The translations under genes and the position numbers were made by a program. 8,952 nucleotides of DNA from Actinomycetota bacterium. Lineage in GTDB: Bacteria > Actinomycetota > Acidimicrobiia > Acidimicrobiales > Ilumatobacteraceae. Shown here piece after piece: positions 5,556-8,952 of this stretch. The notes under the pieces were generated by a model that worked only from the letters and a program-made list of their open reading frames with translations, made no database searches and was not told where the DNA came from. The stretch spans positions 1-8,952 of the forward strand of contig SXYT01000081.1 in assembly GCA_005788205.1 (NCBI GenBank). Direction: 5' to 3'. Within the stretch, counting starts at the first letter, position 1. The number at the start of each line of letters is the position of its first letter.

Positions 5556-7385
5556 TCACCAGGTGTCGACCATCGGGCGTTTCTTGCCCGCCCTGTCGCG
5601 CCACGGTCGCGGTGAGCCGATGACCGCGAGGATGTGGCCCCTCGTGTCGGCCGGGTCGATCACGTCGTCGATCTCCACGTGGCTCGCCATGTTCAGCGCA
5701 CTGCCGTTCTCGTACGCCCGCGCGATGAGGAAGGCCTCCAGTTCGGCGCGCTTCGCCGGGTCGGTCTCGGCCTCCAGTTCCTTGCGGTAGCCGAGCCGCA
5801 CCGCCCCCTCGAGGCCCATCCCGCCGAACTCTCCCGTGGGCCACGACACCGTCATCGCGTTCCCGTGGAAGCTGCCGCCGGCCATTGCCTGTGCGCCGAG
5901 CCCGTAGCCCTTCCTCAGCACGACGGTCACCCACGGCACGCTGATGCTCGCCGCCGTCACGAACATGCGTCCGAAGTGCCGGACCTGGGCGGTGTGCTCT
6001 GCGTCCGGGCCGACCATGAACCCCGGCGTGTCGCAGAGGCTCACGACCGGCAGGTCGAACGCATCGCAGAGCTGGACGAAGCGGGAGGCCTTGTCGGCCG
6101 CGTCTGAGTCGATGGCACCGCCCAGGTGGGCGGGGTTGTTCGCGATGACGCCGACAGGGCGGCCCTCGATGCGCGCGAGGGCGGTGAGGATGCCGACTCC
6201 GAACGTCGGCCGCAGCTCGAGGAGCGTCCCCTTGTCGGCGAGCAGCTCCATTGCGCGGCGCACGTCGTAGACGCGCGTGCGCTGCTCGGGCACGACGTCG
6301 CGCATGAGGGCATCGTCGTGGCGTTCCCACGCTGCGACCGGCCCCTGGAAGTAGGAGAGGTACTGCTTCGCGACCGCGACCGCCGCCTCCTCGTCCTTCA
6401 CCCGGATGTCGACGACGCCGTTCGCGGTCTGGACGTCGATCGGGCCGATGTCGGTGGGTTTCACCACGCCCAGGCCGCCGCCCTCGATCATCGCCGGGCC
6501 GGCCATCCCCGTGTAGCTGTCCTCGGTGGCGATGATGACGTCGCAGCACCCGAGAAGGGCGGCGTTCCCGGCGAAGCAGAAGCCGTTGGTGATGCCGACG
6601 AGCGGCACCAGACCGGAGAGCTGGGCGAAATACGCGAATGCGAGACAGTCGAGCCCGGCGACCCCCGAGGCATCAGTGTCACCGGGCCGACCGCCGCCGC
6701 CCTCCGCGAACAGGATGAACGGGAGCCGCAACTGCCGCGCCACGTCGAAGATGCGGTCCTTCTTGGTGTGGTTCTTCTGGCCCTGCGTCCCGGCGAGGAC
6801 CGTGTAGTCGTAACTCGCGACCGCCACGCGCGATGCGTCGCCGGGGAAGAGGCCGGCGTTCACCGTGGCGAGCCCGCCCACGAGACCGTCGGCGGGCGTG
6901 TTGCGGATCAGGTCATACAGCTCCCGCCGGCGGCGCTGCGCCGCGATCGCGAACGAGCCGAACTCCACGAACGAGCCGTCGTCAACCAGGTCGGCGATGT
7001 TCGCGCGCGCCGTGCGGTGGCCCCTCGCGGCCCGGCGCGCCACTGCCTCCGGTCTCGCCTCGTCCGTGGTGAGGAATCGCCTCTCGCGGTAGCGCGCAAG
7101 GTCGGCTCGCTCGCCGCTGACAACAGGGGAGTCATCGGCACCGGCAGAGGCCGCGGCCACCGCGCCGGGTGCGACGCGAACAAGCACCTGGCCCGCGGCA
7201 ACGGTGTCTCCCTCTGCCACGAGGATCTCCTCCACGGTGCCGTCGCTCTCGGCCTCCACCGGGTGTTCCATCTTCATCGATTCGATGATCACGAGCTCCT
7301 GGCCGGAGCGGACCTGGTCGCCGGGGCCCACTGTCACACGGAAGACGGTGCCGATGAGGGGAGAGGTCACGTGGAGCATCGCCAT
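5556..7385 (-). CDS. Acyl-CoA carboxylase subunit: biotinyl (BCCP) domain fused to carboxyltransferase
   Basis: This 609-residue protein joins two parts of a biotin-dependent acyl-CoA carboxylase. Residues about 5-72 are a complete biotinyl domain with the attachment motif ESMKME (35-40), K38 being the lysine to be biotinylated. After an Ala-rich linker (about 73-90) comes a carboxyltransferase of about 520 residues, the usual size of a PccB/AccD-type subunit. The N-half has AEGGGGRPGDT (227-237), where classical propionyl-CoA carboxylase beta subunits have an SGGARIQEG-type stretch. The C-half has CDTPGFMVGP (451-460), RKGYGLGAQAMAGG (491-504) and the ending KKRPMVDTW. These variants recall the carboxyltransferase of single-chain long-chain acyl-CoA carboxylases. 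A separate biotin carboxylase must load the biotin, and none is in the window. Start: ATG 7385, with a second ATG at 7379; the biotinyl domain begins right after. No Shine-Dalgarno is seen. The acyl-CoA substrate cannot be told. Confidence 0.92.
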   Translation of the reverse strand: MAMLHVTSPLIGTVFRVTVGPGDQVRSGQELVIIESMKMEHPVEAESDGTVEEILVAEGDTVAAGQVLVRVAPGAVAAASAGADDSPVVSGERADLARYRERRFLTTDEARPEAVARRAARGHRTARANIADLVDDGSFVEFGSFAIAAQRRRRELYDLIRNTPADGLVGGLATVNAGLFPGDASRVAVASYDYTVLAGTQGQKNHTKKDRIFDVARQLRLPFILFAEGGGGRPGDTDASGVAGLDCLAFAYFAQLSGLVPLVGITNGFCFAGNAALLGCCDVIIATEDSYTGMAGPAMIEGGGLGVVKPTDIGPIDVQTANGVVDIRVKDEEAAVAVAKQYLSYFQGPVAAWERHDDALMRDVVPEQRTRVYDVRRAMELLADKGTLLELRPTFGVGILTALARIEGRPVGVIANNPAHLGGAIDSDAADKASRFVQLCDAFDLPVVSLCDTPGFMVGPDAEHTAQVRHFGRMFVTAASISVPWVTVVLRKGYGLGAQAMAGGSFHGNAMTVSWPTGEFGGMGLEGAVRLGYRKELEAETDPAKRAELEAFLIARAYENGSALNMASHVEIDDVIDPADTRGHILAVIGSPRPWRDRAGKKRPMVDTW

Positions 7386-7391
7386 GTGGAG

Positions 7392-7397
7392 TTTCTA
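7392..7397 (-). promoter_or_regulatory. Candidate leaderless promoter -10 element (TAGAAA, minus strand) of the carboxylase gene
   Basis: On the minus strand TGGTAGAAA is an extended -10-like element whose hexamer ends six bases before the ATG at 7385, the same spacing as TAGGGT before the crotonase GTG. The last base is A rather than the usual T. No ribosome binding site is present, which suits a leaderless message. A -35 region would fall at about 7415-7420, on the first bases of the divergent permease gene. Confidence 0.38.
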
Positions 7398-7418
7398 CCA
7401 GTCGGCCGCTCCACGGGG

Positions 7419-8345
7419 ATGTGCCGTGGTGTGCCCTGGGCAGGCAAGACTTCCCGGGTGCTCGCCGTCGCGTCGTTCTTTCTCGCCGGGACGGTGCTCG
7501 GGTTGCTCATGCCGCGTTCCAGGGAGTTCGCCGGCCCGGCGGGGAGGTGGGTCGTCACGGTCGCGCTGCCGGCCCTGATCCTGGCGCGTCTGCCGGAACT
7601 CGAGCTCGGCAGGGATGCCGCGGTACCGGTGGCCACTGCGTGGGTGACGATCATCGCGGGTGCCTCGGTCGTCTGGGCTGTCTCACGGCGGGCAGGGTGG
7701 CCGCCGCACGTCACGGGGGCCCTGCTCATGGTGGTGCCGCTCGGGAACACCAGTTTCCTCGGGCTCCCCGTGGTGGAGGCGGTTCTCGGCAGGGACCACC
7801 TGCCCGCGGCACTCGCGTTCGACCAGGTCGGCACGTTCCTCGCGCTCGCGACATACGGAACATGGGTGTCAGGGCGGCTCGGCTCCGGTGGCGCCGGCCC
7901 GCGTGCGATGGTGCGCCGGCTCCTCGCTTTCCCGCCGTTCCTCGCGCTCATGGGCAGCCTGCTGCTCAGGATCATCGACGTGCCGGATGCAGCGAACGAG
8001 GTGCTGGTCCTGCTCGGGCGCACCGTCGCGCCGGTCGCGATGGTGTCGCTCGGCCTGCGCTTCGTTCCGCGCCTGCGGGTCGCGCACCCGTCCGCGGTCG
8101 TCCTCGGAATCACCGTGAAGATGCTGCTCTTGCCGGCGCTCGTGGCCGTCGCCGCCGTCGTCATCGGCGACCCGACCGCCACGGCCTGGATGGCGAGCAT
8201 CGTGGAGGCATCCATGCCCCCGATGGTGACCGCCGGGGTGATCGGGGTCGCTGCCGGGTTCGACGAGGACCTCACGACCAACCTGGTCGCCGCCGGCACC
8301 GTCATCGCTCTCGTCTTCTACACCGTCGTCTCGTTGCCGGGCTGA
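7419..8345 (+). CDS. AEC-family (auxin efflux carrier-like) transporter
   Basis: This 308-residue hydrophobic integral membrane protein belongs to the AEC family, whose bacterial members carry organic anions such as malate or malonate. Hydrophobic segments lie at about 14-32, 43-58, 68-88, 98-122, 134-152, 169-186, 194-212, 225-249, 257-279 and 287-306, giving the usual eight to ten spans. Family marks are GNTSFLGLPVVEAVLG (109-124), with the GN-GLP core, and the C-terminal EASMPPMVTAGVIG (263-276) followed by an FDEDL loop. The start is uncertain: ATG 7419 gives a normal length and has GGGG directly before it, while in-frame GTGs at 7431 and 7458 would also keep TM1. The frame is open far upstream antisense to the carboxylase, but that is an artefact. 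The start lies 33 bp from the divergent carboxylase, so carboxylase-related acid transport is possible but unproven. Confidence 0.85.
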   Translation: MCRGVPWAGKTSRVLAVASFFLAGTVLGLLMPRSREFAGPAGRWVVTVALPALILARLPELELGRDAAVPVATAWVTIIAGASVVWAVSRRAGWPPHVTGALLMVVPLGNTSFLGLPVVEAVLGRDHLPAALAFDQVGTFLALATYGTWVSGRLGSGGAGPRAMVRRLLAFPPFLALMGSLLLRIIDVPDAANEVLVLLGRTVAPVAMVSLGLRFVPRLRVAHPSAVVLGITVKMLLLPALVAVAAVVIGDPTATAWMASIVEASMPPMVTAGVIGVAAGFDEDLTTNLVAAGTVIALVFYTVVSLPG

Positions 8346-8366
8346 CCGACGGGGCATCATGTGGGT

Positions 8367-8372
8367 GGAGGG
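8367..8372 (+). promoter_or_regulatory. Strong ribosome binding site (GGAGGG) of the acyl-CoA ligase gene
   Basis: GGAGGG ends four bases before ATG 8377 and lies downstream of another in-frame ATG at 8359. It therefore decides the start in favour of 8377. It is the clearest Shine-Dalgarno in the window, in contrast to the leaderless-looking starts elsewhere, and fits an internal gene of an operon with the permease 31 bp upstream. Confidence 0.65.
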
Positions 8373-8376
8373 CCCC

Positions 8377-8952
8377 ATGATCTCGTTCGTCAACCAACTG
8401 CGCCGGCTCGCCGCCGAGCGCCCTGACTCCGTGGCGATCACCTGTCAGGGAGAGTCAGTCACCAGGGCCGAGCTGCTCGAGCGGGGCGGCGATCTTGCCG
8501 TCCACCTGCAGGGGCTGGGTGTGGCAACGGGTGACCTCGTCACGGTCGCGCTCCCGAACAGCATTGACTGGTTCGTCTCGTACGTCGCCATCTGGCTCCT
8601 CGGTGCCACGCCCCAACCAGTGTCCTCAAGGCTCCCGCAGCGCGAACTCGAGGCACTGATCGAGCTCGCCGATCCGCCGGTCGTGATCGGTGCACCGGAC
8701 GGCGCGATCGAGGGCAGGCACACGATCCCCGTCGGTTTCCGCGCGCCGCGCGCCGATGCCTCGGGCCTGCCCGATGTCATCTCTCCCGCATGGAAGGCGC
8801 CGACGTCCGGTGGCAGCACGGGCAGGCCGAAGCTGATCGTGTCGGGCGACCCCGCCGTGATGGACGAGACGGCACCGCCGCCGCTCATGATGGACCCGGG
8901 CGGGTGCCTCGTGATGCCCGGTCCGCTGTACCACAACGGCCCCGCGGTCTGG
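8377..8952 (+). CDS. AMP-forming acyl-CoA synthetase/ligase, N-terminal part, truncated by the window end
   Basis: This is the first 192 residues of a class I adenylate-forming enzyme, which activates a carboxylic acid as acyl-AMP and passes it to CoA. The N-terminus (FVNQLRRLAAERPDSVAITC) and the VTRAELLERGGDLA segment (28-41) are typical of the AMP-binding domain. The phosphate loop (motif A3) is TSGGSTGRPKLI (143-154), a variant of the common (T/S)SGTTG-PK with Gly-Ser in place of Gly-Thr. PLYHNGP (183-189) follows, as in bile acid- or cyclohexanecarboxylate-type CoA ligases. The adenylate motif and C-terminal domain lie beyond the window, so the substrate cannot be given. The start is set by GGAGGG at 8367-8372. 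It lies 31 bp after the permease gene on the same strand and is probably cotranscribed, which would suit uptake or exchange of an acid followed by CoA activation; this link is inference. Confidence 0.88.
   Translation, partial: MISFVNQLRRLAAERPDSVAITCQGESVTRAELLERGGDLAVHLQGLGVATGDLVTVALPNSIDWFVSYVAIWLLGATPQPVSSRLPQRELEALIELADPPVVIGAPDGAIEGRHTIPVGFRAPRADASGLPDVISPAWKAPTSGGSTGRPKLIVSGDPAVMDETAPPPLMMDPGGCLVMPGPLYHNGPAVW

Noticed and set aside
5518..6549. A 343-codon open frame on the - strand in another frame of the carboxylase
   Set aside because: It is Arg/Gly/His-rich and without motifs. It overlaps the carboxyltransferase C-half on the same strand in a shifted frame.
6126..7418. A long open frame on the + strand antisense to the carboxylase, continuous with the permease
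   Set aside because: The upstream roughly 430 codons have the Arg/Ala/Gly/Asp-rich composition of a shadow frame in GC-rich DNA. The opposite strand encodes a clear biotinyl-carboxyltransferase protein. Family similarity begins only at the permease TM1.

Overview
The window is about two-thirds G+C and gene-dense. It looks like chromosomal DNA of a high-GC actinobacterium. The evidence is the prfB-ftsE-ftsX order, a MenB and a group II truncated haemoglobin that both resemble the mycobacterial proteins, start sites that suggest leaderless transcripts, and many genes of acyl-CoA chemistry. I cannot name a genus. There is no sign of phage, insertion sequence, CRISPR, rRNA or tRNA.

Layout: (1) 1-1751, + strand: the 3' end of prfB (release factor 2), then ftsE and ftsX, which overlap by four bases and encode the ABC-type complex that couples divisome assembly to peptidoglycan hydrolysis. 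(2) 1795-3067, + strand: a crotonase-superfamily protein with a likely leaderless GTG start, followed after one base by a truncated haemoglobin (trHbO/GlbO type). (3) 3062-4796, - strand: menB (1,4-dihydroxy-2-naphthoyl-CoA synthase, menaquinone synthesis) followed by a SpoU/TrmH RNA 2'-O-methyltransferase. The methyltransferase converges on the haemoglobin gene, and the two stop codons lie side by side in the palindrome TCATGA. (4) 4797-4984: a divergent promoter region of 188 bp. (5) 4985-5506, + strand: an NAD(P)H-dependent FMN reductase-like flavoprotein. (6) 5556-7385, - strand: a 609-residue acyl-CoA carboxylase subunit in which a complete biotinyl domain is fused in front of a carboxyltransferase. 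(7) 7419-8345, + strand: an AEC-family (auxin efflux carrier-like) permease, only 33 bp from the divergent carboxylase start. (8) 8377 to the window end, + strand: the N-terminal part of an AMP-forming acyl-CoA ligase.

How the genes fit together: region 1 is a housekeeping division block. The remainder is a set of short transcription units in alternating directions. CoA thioesters recur (crotonase, MenB, biotin-dependent carboxylase, acyl-CoA ligase), as does redox or respiratory chemistry (menaquinone synthesis, haemoglobin, flavin reductase). No single pathway joins them all.

I found no undescribed defence or mobile system. The points most worth checking are the biotinyl-carboxyltransferase fusion with no biotin carboxylase beside it, a crotonase lacking both classical hydratase glutamates but keeping a glutamate at the isomerase position, the very compact carboxylase/permease divergent junction, and the overlapping convergent stop codons.
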